NCBI GenBank assembly: GCA_902516925.1
Contig: CABYAF010000008.1
Span: 1-35,652, forward strand
From: an uncultured Bacteroidota bacterium
Lineage (GTDB): Bacteria; Bacteroidota; Bacteroidia; Flavobacteriales; Flavobacteriaceae
Reading direction: 5' to 3'
DNA: 35,652 nucleotides
A model generated the notes under the pieces. That model saw only the letters and a list, made by a program, of their open reading frames with translations, made no database searches and had not been told where the DNA came from. Of this stretch, positions 1-7,533 are shown piece after piece; position 1 is the first letter of the stretch, and each line of letters begins with the position of its first letter. Both the position numbers and the translations under genes were made by a program.

Positions 1-1266
1 AACCATCTCTATGAAGATTATGCTAAATTTTTCAAATCTTTAGATTTTGATTCATTTAAATATCCAAATTTAACATTTCCTCTATGGGGATATGGATTTT
101 TTCATCTACTAGGAAAGAGTATACTCATAAACCTATTGTTACAACAATCATTTACATTTATAAATTTGGTGTTTCTAGACCGAATAATAATCAAGTATAA
201 ACTTTTTAAAGAAATTAATTTCTTTAGGTTAATTGTATTGTTATCATCAACTTGGTTTTTATATCATACCCAAATGTGGCCTAAAAGTATTGCATCAAAC
301 TTACTTCTGTTAGGTATTATTTTTTTAATCGAGTATTTAAAGACAAGTCAAATTAGCAAACTTATATTTTCAGCTATCTCTTTTGGTATTCTTCACAATT
401 TTCGATCAGAGTATATTTACTTAGCTATTGTAATAATGTTGTTTATTTTACTATTAAATGATAAATCAATAAAAATAAAAATAAAGAAAATGTCTTTCCT
501 ACTCATTCAACTTATATTTTTAATCCCATGGATGCTTTTTACTTTCAAGCAAACCGGAAAACCTTTGATTAACTCAACAAATTCAGGACATGTTTTTTTT
601 ATTGGATTAGGTCAACTTCCTAATAATGTATGGGGTATAACACCTCATGATAAAGACCCTCTTAAAACAAAAATTTTGATAGAAAAATTTGGTGAAAAAT
701 ATAATTATATTGATTATGAAGCTTGGAATACTATAAAAGAAGATAAGTACCTAAAAGAGGTGTTTTTTGAGTTTATTAAAAATAATCCAAAGGAATGGAT
801 TAGAAAATGTATATATGTGACAAGGCTTTTATTTCTTGACCCATTTTATGTTGGAAATGTAGGAAATTTTCAGCAGAATCAAATTTCTAACATAGATGAA
901 ATAAGAAAATTAGAGTCTATGTTCTATAATTTTAAATTTAATGAGTTCTTCAATACTCTTATAAAAACTGATTGGAAAATTGATTTTAAAGAGTTTTTTC
1001 AAATAATTTATACTCTATATACTAAGATATTTGGAATACTTATTTTTTTATCATTTATCATTATATCGTTTTTAACAATAATCAATCAGGTTAGGAAAAA
1101 AATATTTTTTTCAAAGGAAGAGATTTTATTCGGATTAGTTATTCTTTACCAATTAGCAATTTCAATTTTTGCTTTTCATATGCCAGTTTATAATTCCTCA
1201 GTATATATAATCTACTTATTGTTTACATATCTTTTATTCCAAAAATATTTATCAATAAGACAGTAA
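1..1266 (+). CDS. Membrane glycosyltransferase-like protein (GT-C/GT39-like), 5' end outside window
   Basis: The reading frame is open from the first base with no start codon that must be used, so this is the C-terminal 421 residues of a longer protein. The visible part alternates very hydrophobic stretches (about eight likely membrane segments) with a soluble stretch rich in Asn, Lys and Glu in the middle. That layout resembles the ArnT/PMT-like membrane glycosyltransferases that move sugars from polyprenyl carriers. The catalytic N-terminal loop is not in the window, so the call rests on topology and on the neighbouring glycan genes. Its 3' end overlaps the convergent GT2 gene by 55 bases. 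It could instead be an O-antigen polymerase-like protein. Confidence 0.5.
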   Translation, partial: NHLYEDYAKFFKSLDFDSFKYPNLTFPLWGYGFFHLLGKSILINLLLQQSFTFINLVFLDRIIIKYKLFKEINFFRLIVLLSSTWFLYHTQMWPKSIASNLLLLGIIFLIEYLKTSQISKLIFSAISFGILHNFRSEYIYLAIVIMLFILLLNDKSIKIKIKKMSFLLIQLIFLIPWMLFTFKQTGKPLINSTNSGHVFFIGLGQLPNNVWGITPHDKDPLKTKILIEKFGEKYNYIDYEAWNTIKEDKYLKEVFFEFIKNNPKEWIRKCIYVTRLLFLDPFYVGNVGNFQQNQISNIDEIRKLESMFYNFKFNEFFNTLIKTDWKIDFKEFFQIIYTLYTKIFGILIFLSFIIISFLTIINQVRKKIFFSKEEILFGLVILYQLAISIFAFHMPVYNSSVYIIYLLFTYLLFQKYLSIRQ

Positions 1267-1949
1267 ATTAAAATTATGGAGTATGTAATAAGAGAATTGA
1301 ATAGTTTCATTTTAGATATTCCATGCTCTCTATTCTCCCATGAGTTTTCGATAACCTTATACTCAAAACCTCTAGTAATCATTTTTAAAGGAAGTTCAAC
1401 AGTTATACTAAAATGATTTGAAAGAATTGGATAAATTTTCAGTAATGATTTTCTTTTATAAATTTTAAAAGAGTTTGTAAAATCATAGTATTTAACTCTA
1501 AAAATTTTCGAAATCACAAAGTTACCGGATCTGTTTAATATTTTTTTAAAAATAGGATAGTTTTTCACTGTTCCTTTAATCCATCTATCACCAAAAACAC
1601 AGTCTAACTTTGCATTTGACAACATAATTTCATAGTATTTCATTAAGTCTTCTATTGAATCGGAATTATCTGCCATCATAATCACAATATAATCAGAGTT
1701 ACTCTTCTCAATCCCCATTACGACTGAGTTACCAAACCCTCGTTTATTTTTGTTTAAATAAAACTTTATTTTATTATTCTTTATTTTTAAGGCTTTTATT
1801 ATATTTTTTGTTTCATCAGAGGAATGATCATCTACAACTATTATTTCATATTCCAAATTATTTCTATCTAATTGTTTTGTAATTTTGGAAATAGTTTTGC
1901 CAATATTTTTTTCCTCTTGAAATGTTGGTATTATAATTCCTAGCTTCAA
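1212..1949 (-). CDS. Family 2 glycosyltransferase (DPM1/polyprenyl-phosphate sugar transferase-like)
   Basis: A 245-residue GT-A type glycosyltransferase. The N-terminus has the IIIPTFQEEKNI nucleotide-sugar binding start, the VVDDHSSDET acidic motif at residues 38-46, and a later ADNSDS acidic patch in the position of the metal-binding DxD region. The C-terminal end is hydrophobic (LITYSIILIYCLI), compatible with membrane association. It is probably a sugar transferase to a polyprenyl phosphate or to a glycan. It is the last gene of the minus-strand glycan operon, 9 bases after the cupin gene. The start is TTG: an in-frame TAA, which is also the stop of the cupin gene, lies four codons upstream with no ATG between. 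Its 3' end runs 55 bases into the opposite-strand membrane protein gene. Confidence 0.85.
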   Translation of the reverse strand: MKLGIIIPTFQEEKNIGKTISKITKQLDRNNLEYEIIVVDDHSSDETKNIIKALKIKNNKIKFYLNKNKRGFGNSVVMGIEKSNSDYIVIMMADNSDSIEDLMKYYEIMLSNAKLDCVFGDRWIKGTVKNYPIFKKILNRSGNFVISKIFRVKYYDFTNSFKIYKRKSLLKIYPILSNHFSITVELPLKMITRGFEYKVIENSWENREHGISKMKLFNSLITYSIILIYCLIDKYFWNKRYVNNK

Positions 1950-1958
1950 AATGTAATT

Positions 1959-2339
1959 TTATGTTAGATTAATTTTATAAAAATCAGGATTATCAGGATT
2001 ATGTTTTACAGTCAACGCGTTTATCCATTTTGAATCTTCTTTGGCTATAAACGTATGAATTATATATGGCTCAATTAAAAAAATATCATTTTTTCTCACT
2101 ATAATACTACCTTTACCTTCCAATTTTCCTTTTTTAGAAATACCTTGGTATCTTACTTCAACATTTCCACCTATCATAAAAATTATTTCAGTTGTTTTTT
2201 TATGATAATGGTTCCCCCTAATTGTGCCTTTGTGAGTGTCAATAAAATTAATCTCCTCAATACTAAAATTATTTAGTATACCATAAATTTTACCTCTATC
2301 GTCATTATAAGAAAAATGGGAATTTAGTTTTTTAATCAT
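1959..2339 (-). CDS. Cupin-fold protein, CapF C-terminal/WxcM-like
   Basis: A 126-residue single-domain cupin. The first cupin motif is seen as RGNHYHKKTTE at residues 41-51, with His44, His46 and Glu51 as likely metal ligands, and the second half has the usual Gly- and Pro-containing turns (LIEPYIIHTF). The RGNHYH form is what I recall from the cupin half of CapF and from WxcM-like sugar isomerases or epimerases. The start overlaps the stop of the upstream SDR gene as ATGA, so the two are translationally coupled. A role in modifying a nucleotide sugar is inferred; a 3,4-ketoisomerase, an epimerase or a non-catalytic partner are all possible. Confidence 0.7.
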   Translation of the reverse strand: MIKKLNSHFSYNDDRGKIYGILNNFSIEEINFIDTHKGTIRGNHYHKKTTEIIFMIGGNVEVRYQGISKKGKLEGKGSIIVRKNDIFLIEPYIIHTFIAKEDSKWINALTVKHNPDNPDFYKINLT

Positions 2340-3178
2340 TTTAAAATTCTACTTAAATAATCATTTAATTCAATATTTTTATTTGAAAAGAAAGAACTCT
2401 TTAAAGATAAGTCTTTATAAAATTTTAATTCAGACTCAAGATAACTTTTCTTTATTATTGAGATCTTTGAGTTAAGAGTTTTAGAAACTAAAAGTCCAAA
2501 CTCATATCTACTCATATCAAAATTACCTGTTATATGAATAATCTTATCATCAATTATATTATTTAATATGTCAGCTATACAATTGAAAATATTTATAATG
2601 GGTGTAGGAGAAAAAATATTATCAAACAATTCAATTGAATTACCTTTTCTAAAAGATTTTATTAACCATTTTAAAAAATCAGAATCATCTCCAACAATTC
2701 CTCCTGCTCTAATTATATTATAATTTTTATGATTATCAATTAAATATTTTTCAGACATATCTTTCGATTTTCCATAGAAAGATTTTGGATTAGTCTTGTC
2801 AAAAATAGTATAACTTCCTTTTGAACCATCAAAAACATAGTCCGAGGAAATGAAAATTATTTTTGTCTTTTTGCTGATATATTCAGAATCTAACAGAGAA
2901 ATAAATGGGTATAAATTATCATCTAAAGTTGAGGATAAACTTAACTCTGTTTTTTTTAAATTTTTTTCACCAGCCGTCCAAATTATAATATCAGGTATGA
3001 TTTTACCTATAATTTTAAAATATTCTTTTTTCTTGTAATTAAATCTAATTAAACCGTCAAGCTCTGAATTATTGAATGTACCATATAAATCTATACTTTT
3101 ATTATTTATAAGTTGACTGTATAAATATTTTCCAATAAAACCAGATGCACCAATTATTAACACACTGGTTTTATTCAT
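2336..3178 (-). CDS. SDR-family nucleotide-sugar reductase (RmlD-like)
   Basis: A 280-residue extended short-chain dehydrogenase. The Rossmann motif GASGFIG is at residues 10-16, SSDYVFDG at 111-118, and the catalytic YxxxK is Tyr135-Lys139. These are typical of RmlD-like 4-keto reductases acting on 6-deoxy sugars. It directly follows and overlaps (ATGA) the GDP-mannose 4,6-dehydratase gene, so the substrate is plausibly GDP-4-keto-6-deoxymannose, making a GDP-6-deoxyhexose such as rhamnose. The overlap at the other end with the cupin gene suggests a three-enzyme set. Substrate assignment is inference; fold and catalytic pair are seen. Confidence 0.8.
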   Translation of the reverse strand: MNKTSVLIIGASGFIGKYLYSQLINNKSIDLYGTFNNSELDGLIRFNYKKKEYFKIIGKIIPDIIIWTAGEKNLKKTELSLSSTLDDNLYPFISLLDSEYISKKTKIIFISSDYVFDGSKGSYTIFDKTNPKSFYGKSKDMSEKYLIDNHKNYNIIRAGGIVGDDSDFLKWLIKSFRKGNSIELFDNIFSPTPIINIFNCIADILNNIIDDKIIHITGNFDMSRYEFGLLVSKTLNSKISIIKKSYLESELKFYKDLSLKSSFFSNKNIELNDYLSRILK

Positions 3179-4236
3179 GGCTTAAATCTCTCAAGGTCAT
3201 AATTTACCATCTCCTTAATTAAAGAATGTATATTATATTTGGGCTCCCACCCAAGTAGTCTTTTTGCTTTTGAATAGTCACCAAGTAAGTTATTTACATC
3301 ACTTGGTCTAAAATACCTTTCATCAATTTTAACAACTTCTTGTCCAATTTTAATTAAGCAATCTGAGTCTACTTTTGTTGCTATCCCTTTTTCGTTGACT
3401 CCCTTTCCACTAAACTCAATTTCAACTCCAATTTCTTTAAATACTAGCTTTGTAAATTCTCTAATACTGAAATTAGTATTCGTTGCAAGGACAAAATCCT
3501 CAGGATTTTTATACTGCAATATTTTCCACATTCCTCTAACATAGTCTTTTGCATGTCCCCAGTCTCTTTTTGCATCTAAATTTCCGAGATATATTGTGTC
3601 GGCAATACCATAATATATTTTTGCAGCAGCAGTAGTAATCTTTTTTGTAACAAATGTTTCTCCTCTATGAGGAGATTCATGATTAAACAATATGCCATTA
3701 GACGCAAACATGTTGTAAGATTTTCTATAATTTTTTATACTGTAAAAAGCAAAAAGTTTTGCAATCGCATAAGGTGATTGTGGGTTGAATGGAGTATCTT
3801 CTTTTTGAGGTATTATTTTACAATCTCCATATAGTTCTGATGTTGAAGCTTGATAATACTTAACTGATTCAGTCATTCCAAGTAGCCTAATTGATTCAAG
3901 CATTCTTAAACATCCAATAGCATTTGTATTTGCAGTATATTCTGGTGTTTCAAAACTAACATGAACATGACTCATAGCTCCAAGATTATATATTTCATCA
4001 GGATTTACTTTTTTTAAAATGCTTGTTACATTTAAGCTATCTGTCAAGTCACCATAATGAAGAATTAATTTTTTATCAGCCTCTTGATGATCTTTAACTA
4101 AATGATCAACACGATCAGTTATAAATCTTGAGGTTCTTCTTTTTATACCATGTACCTCATAACCCTTATTGATTAGATATTCAGCTAAGTAAGCTCCATC
4201 TTGACCAGTAATTCCAGAAATTAATGCTTTTTTCAA
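3175..4236 (-). CDS. gmd: GDP-mannose 4,6-dehydratase
   Basis: This enzyme converts GDP-D-mannose to GDP-4-keto-6-deoxy-D-mannose in the cytoplasm, the entry step for GDP-fucose, GDP-rhamnose and related sugars. All hallmarks are visible in 353 residues, a usual length: the GITGQDGAYLAE Rossmann loop at 8-19, the STSELYG motif with Thr132 and Glu134, and Tyr156/Lys160 in the YAIAK motif. The start is TTG; an in-frame TAA lies four codons upstream and no ATG is available. A 139-base gap separates it from the oxidoreductase pair upstream, so it may have its own promoter. No GDP-fucose synthase (fcl) is next to it; an RmlD-like reductase is there instead. Confidence 0.95.
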   Translation of the reverse strand: MKKALISGITGQDGAYLAEYLINKGYEVHGIKRRTSRFITDRVDHLVKDHQEADKKLILHYGDLTDSLNVTSILKKVNPDEIYNLGAMSHVHVSFETPEYTANTNAIGCLRMLESIRLLGMTESVKYYQASTSELYGDCKIIPQKEDTPFNPQSPYAIAKLFAFYSIKNYRKSYNMFASNGILFNHESPHRGETFVTKKITTAAAKIYYGIADTIYLGNLDAKRDWGHAKDYVRGMWKILQYKNPEDFVLATNTNFSIREFTKLVFKEIGVEIEFSGKGVNEKGIATKVDSDCLIKIGQEVVKIDERYFRPSDVNNLLGDYSKAKRLLGWEPKYNIHSLIKEMVNYDLERFKP

Positions 4237-4283
4237 TTTATTGATTTATACGAAATATATGAAATATATAAAACAAATTCTTT

Positions 4284-4303
4284 ACTATTTAATATTAAAT
4301 AGT
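4284..4303. repeat. Perfect 20-bp AT-rich palindrome ahead of gmd
   Basis: A perfect inverted repeat with 10-base half-sites (ACTATTTAAT and its complement) and no spacer. It lies in the 139-base gap between the Gfo/Idh-like gene and gmd, about 50 bases upstream of the gmd start. It could be an operator or a cruciform-prone element. No run of T follows it on the minus strand, so it does not look like an intrinsic terminator. Confidence 0.5.
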
Positions 4304-4375
4304 TACAAATTGATTGATAGTGTATATCAAGTAATTAATAAAACTTTATCCTATTTTATTAATTAAATTTTTATG

Positions 4376-5221
4376 TTAAAAATTATTAGATTTTCCTTTA
4401 ATAATTGTTTTCAAAGTGTTGAAGTATACATTAATCATTTTAGATTTTCTAAATTGATTTTTAGCAGTCTCTAAACTAATCAACTTACCTGAATCTTGAA
4501 TAAAATTTCTAATTAAAAGCTTTAAACCTAATCTTTTAATATCTAAAAACCTATAACTTACAGTATCATAATTAGAGAGACCTCCAATCAAATTTATTTC
4601 TGATTTATTCAAATTTGGGAAGGGAATTGATTTGAAATTTAAATATATGTTACCTCTTTCATAATTATTTGCACCCCTAATTATAGCAATTCCTTGTCTA
4701 CAGAATGCAAAATAAAAACCAAATAAAGAAAAATGAAAAATGATTTCATCCAGAATGGATTCAATAAAAGCAATCCCATGATATAAGTAGGCTGACCTGT
4801 CCATAAATAAAATATTATAATGACATAATTTATTCCCTTTAATTAAATAATCAGACAGATAAGCTGCATCCTCTGCAACACAAATATTTTTATTTGCAAA
4901 ACTTTTGACAATTTCTGAGCTAAAAATTGGAGTATCTAAAATTACCCTAGCTTTTGGATTAATTGTAAATATAGTTTTTAAAGTTTCAAATAAACTTTCG
5001 GAAGGTATCGCCACATAAACAAAATCTTCAATTGATTTTTTATTTAAACTTTCAATACTTGAAACTTTATAAACAGTATCTCTTACAAAAATACTTTTCT
5101 CTTTATTTGAATATATCGAAATATTTTTTGGTAAAAAACCTAGATAAACTAAAACTGGAATTAGATCCTGCTGAACTCTTCTCCCTGAACCAATTATAGT
5201 AAGCTTCTTATTAGTCATCAT
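4376..5221 (-). CDS. Short Gfo/Idh/MocA-like Rossmann protein lacking the usual EKP motif
   Basis: A 281-residue protein whose N-terminus (LTIIGSGRRVQQDLIPVLVYLG) matches the NAD(P)-binding start of Gfo/Idh/MocA oxidoreductases, including the GSGRR turn. Around residue 95 the family normally has Glu-Lys-Pro, with Lys as a catalytic residue; here the equivalent strand reads ILDTPIF, so that lysine seems absent. It is also shorter than the usual 330-370 residues. It overlaps the upstream GMC oxidoreductase as ATGA, arguing for joint function in glycan-sugar modification. It may be a divergent dehydrogenase or a non-catalytic partner of the flavoenzyme. Family assignment is moderate and activity is unknown. 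Confidence 0.55.
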   Translation of the reverse strand: MMTNKKLTIIGSGRRVQQDLIPVLVYLGFLPKNISIYSNKEKSIFVRDTVYKVSSIESLNKKSIEDFVYVAIPSESLFETLKTIFTINPKARVILDTPIFSSEIVKSFANKNICVAEDAAYLSDYLIKGNKLCHYNILFMDRSAYLYHGIAFIESILDEIIFHFSLFGFYFAFCRQGIAIIRGANNYERGNIYLNFKSIPFPNLNKSEINLIGGLSNYDTVSYRFLDIKRLGLKLLIRNFIQDSGKLISLETAKNQFRKSKMINVYFNTLKTIIKGKSNNF

Positions 5222-6636
5222 TTTAATTTATTTTCAACAAGCCATATTGCTAACGCAACATATGACATGGTTGGGTTTGCAACTCCTGAAAAAGGGAAGA
5301 TTGCCCCACCGCAAATAAAAATATCCTTTTCACCATGAACAGATAGGTCCAAATCTATAACCGAGTTTTCTTTAAAATATCCACATTTTACACCACCCAT
5401 ATGGTGACTTGCATCCAGGGAAGTTAATTTTTTTAAAGTTTTTTTTGATTTCGGTTTAAATTTTATTTTACAATTGAACTTATTCTCAAACATATTAATA
5501 AGATCTTTTGCGGCATTTAGCTCACCATCTCCTAACTCATAATTTACATATACTTTATTATTTTCTTTATGATATGTAATCTTATTATTTCTATTGAATT
5601 TAACCTCATTGTATAATTCTAGATAAACATGATCATAATTAATTCTATCTATAATTTTCTCAAAAATTCTTATTAAATAGTAAAGTATAAGAATCACATA
5701 TTTTTTCATGAAAAGATTAATCGAAAATGGTAAAATTCCTTTATATGATTCCAGGCTTCCAAGTAATCTCTGTGATACATAATAAATAATTGGAATTTTA
5801 AACCCTTTATTAATATTTAAATAATGATTATAACTAGAATCTTTTTGTTGAATTCCTAAATATGTAATTCTATTTTTCAAACTTTTTGAGATATATTTTT
5901 TAAATTTCTTGTTATTTTTCAAACTTCCAACTACACCCTTAGGATGATTCATAAAACCCTCTCCTAGAATTTTATGATTAATATTGATACTAGATTTTCT
6001 TAATAATTTATAATTTTCTATTGTGTTTGCACATAGGATAATCTTTTCACCATAAATTTCGTGAAAATCATTTTTAACCGTAAAAGCTAATTTCTTATTA
6101 GATTCAGTCTTTATTATTTTTTCAGCATAACAATTTTGAATAAAGTCAACATTTTCATTTTCAAGTACTGAGGAAAAGTTGAAAAACCTAATATTAGGAG
6201 TAACTTGAACAAACTTTTTTACCTTTAGAACATCTTCATCTGTTTGATTATGTTGAAACTCAGAGATATCTGGAAATCCATAGTTTTTAGTTTTTTTAAT
6301 ATACTTTAGATATTGAGAATATTTTAAGGGAAAATTCTTAGAATTATAGTATTTATCTACTAGTTCTTTTTCAAAAATTGCATTTAAAGATCCCCAAACA
6401 TTACTACCTCCTCCAACTCCTGAAAATTGGGAGTTTTGTTTAATTATATATTTTTTTGAATATACTTTCTTATCTGATGGGTATGGTTGACTAGATAGCA
6501 TGGTACCAGATTCAACAATTAAAATATCTTTTTTACCAATTTTAAGAAGTTCACTTAAAACTGTCATTCCAACTATGCCAGCACCAACAATTATATAATT
6601 ATATTTTTTTTTTATTGTATCTGATGTAATCTGCAT
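5218..6636 (-). CDS. GMC-type FAD-dependent oxidoreductase
   Basis: A 472-residue flavoenzyme. The FAD-binding Rossmann loop GAGIVG is at residues 18-23 followed by the acidic end of strand 2 (LIVESG). A GVGGGSNVWGS loop fits the GMC FAD-attachment region, and the C-terminal domain carries LDASHHMGG and NPTMSYVALAIW, which match the GMC C-terminal signature with its catalytic His. Family members oxidise alcohol groups of sugars or other alcohols. No signal peptide is seen, so it acts in the cytoplasm or on the inner membrane face. It is the first gene of the minus-strand glycan cluster and overlaps the Gfo/Idh-like gene by four bases. The substrate is unknown. Confidence 0.8.
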   Translation of the reverse strand: MQITSDTIKKKYNYIIVGAGIVGMTVLSELLKIGKKDILIVESGTMLSSQPYPSDKKVYSKKYIIKQNSQFSGVGGGSNVWGSLNAIFEKELVDKYYNSKNFPLKYSQYLKYIKKTKNYGFPDISEFQHNQTDEDVLKVKKFVQVTPNIRFFNFSSVLENENVDFIQNCYAEKIIKTESNKKLAFTVKNDFHEIYGEKIILCANTIENYKLLRKSSININHKILGEGFMNHPKGVVGSLKNNKKFKKYISKSLKNRITYLGIQQKDSSYNHYLNINKGFKIPIIYYVSQRLLGSLESYKGILPFSINLFMKKYVILILYYLIRIFEKIIDRINYDHVYLELYNEVKFNRNNKITYHKENNKVYVNYELGDGELNAAKDLINMFENKFNCKIKFKPKSKKTLKKLTSLDASHHMGGVKCGYFKENSVIDLDLSVHGEKDIFICGGAIFPFSGVANPTMSYVALAIWLVENKLK

Positions 6637-6775
6637 AAAAAAACATTTAGAAATATAATTTATTACTTAAATCAAGATAATTAAAATTGACAAATATTCT
6701 GCCCATCAAATTTTATAACTTTTTTTGAACTATTAGTCTTTGTCAGTTTCATAGGAAAAATGATAAAGAAAATAG

Positions 6776-6805
6776 TTGTTTTTTCTTTAAATTAGATTAG
6801 TTTTG
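6776..6805 (+). promoter_or_regulatory. Bacteroidota-type promoter for rplU-rpmA
   Basis: TTG at 6776-6778, a 19-base spacer and TAGTTTTG at 6798-6805 fit the -33 TTG and -7 TAnnTTTG elements known for the primary sigma factor of Bacteroidota. The ATG of rplU is 17 bases after the -7 element, so the leader would be only about ten bases long. The rest of the 186-base gap (6637-6822) is AT-rich with no further feature recognised. Confidence 0.6.
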
Positions 6806-6822
6806 CTATTCAAAAATTAACA

Positions 6823-7266
6823 ATGTACGCAGTAGTAGAAATACAAGGGAGTCAATTTAAGGTTTCAAAAGATCAAAAACTTTTTGTAAACAGAATTGAT
6901 GCTAAGGAAGGCTCAAAAGTTTCTTTTGATAATGTTTTACTTATTGATGACGGTAAAAAAGTTCAGGTTGGTAAACCAAATCTCTCTGGGACATATGTTG
7001 ATGCAAAAGTTGTTGCTCATAAAAAAGCCGACAAGGTGATTGTCTTCAAAAAGAAAAGACGTAAAGGTTATAAAGTAAAGAATGGTCATAGGCAAGCAAT
7101 TACTGAAATCATCATTCAAGCTATAAGCGAAAAAAAAACTGCTACTAAAAAGGATGCAGAAACTGCAAAGAAGACGACAGCTGCAAAGAAGACGACAGCT
7201 GCAAAGAAGACGACAGCTGTAAAGAAAACGATAGCTGCAAAGAAGACGACAGCTGCAAAAAAATAA
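6823..7266 (+). CDS. rplU: 50S ribosomal protein L21 with Lys/Ala/Thr repeat tail
   Basis: The first ~103 residues are a normal L21 (MYAVVEIQGSQFKVSKDQ at the start, KKRRKGYKVKNGHRQ near the end of the core), a 23S rRNA-binding protein of the large subunit. Unlike the standard protein, it continues for about 40 residues of low-complexity sequence made of KKTTAA units, encoded by an 18-base tandem repeat. The tail is strongly basic and resembles histone H1-like C-terminal tails. It is followed six bases later by rpmA, the usual gene order. The start ATG follows a good promoter match closely. Confidence 0.97.
   Translation: MYAVVEIQGSQFKVSKDQKLFVNRIDAKEGSKVSFDNVLLIDDGKKVQVGKPNLSGTYVDAKVVAHKKADKVIVFKKKRRKGYKVKNGHRQAITEIIIQAISEKKTATKKDAETAKKTTAAKKTTAAKKTTAVKKTIAAKKTTAAKK
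7165..7254 (+). repeat. Five 18-bp tandem repeats in the 3' end of rplU
   Basis: Five 18-base units follow one another without gaps (7165, 7183, 7201, 7219, 7237), the consensus being gcaaagaagacgacagct. Units 1, 2, 3 and 5 are identical and unit 4 has three substitutions. A truncated sixth unit runs into the stop codon. The period is a multiple of three, so copy-number change would only lengthen or shorten the KKTTAA protein tail. Confidence 0.95.
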
Positions 7267-7272
7267 TTAATT

Positions 7273-7533
7273 ATGGCACACAAAAAAGGAGTTGGTAGTT
7301 CAAAAAATGGAAGAGAATCAGAGTCGAAACGACTTGGGGTTAAAATATTTGGTGGACAATTTGCTCAAGCCGGTAATATAATTGTAAGGCAAAGAGGGAC
7401 TGTTCACAATCCAGGTGAAAACGTTTACCTTGGAAAAGATCATACACTTCACGCAAAGATTGACGGTATTGTTACTTTCAAAAAGAAATCAAACAACAAG
7501 TCTTTTGTTTCAATAGAGCCAGTTAAGGCTTAA
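7273..7533 (+). CDS. rpmA: 50S ribosomal protein L27
   Basis: An 86-residue L27 starting [24 protein letters not shown], the conserved N-terminal arm that reaches toward the peptidyl transferase centre, followed by the IIVRQRGT and [11 protein letters not shown] core. No N-terminal cleavage extension of the Firmicutes type is present. It is co-transcribed with rplU, six bases apart. Its TAA stop is shared, within TTAA, with the stop of the convergent ahcY gene. Confidence 0.97.
   Translation: MAHKKGVGSSKNGRESESKRLGVKIFGGQFAQAGNIIVRQRGTVHNPGENVYLGKDHTLHAKIDGIVTFKKKSNNKSFVSIEPVKA

Noticed and set aside
6687-6719. TTGACA followed by TATAAC, resembling a sigma70 promoter ahead of rplU
   Set aside because: The spacer is 21 bases, too long, and the Bacteroidota-type TTG-N19-TAGTTTTG closer to the gene fits better.
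6937-7119. Open frames antisense to rplU, and similar ones antisense to polA, aspS, the RND permease, the adaptor, tolC, crtY and sufB
   Set aside because: They mirror well-identified genes, have no recognisable domain or start context, and are expected in AT-rich coding DNA.
7517-7530. Hairpin AGCC/GGCT at the rpmA end as a terminator
   Set aside because: The stem is only four base pairs and no T tract follows on either strand.
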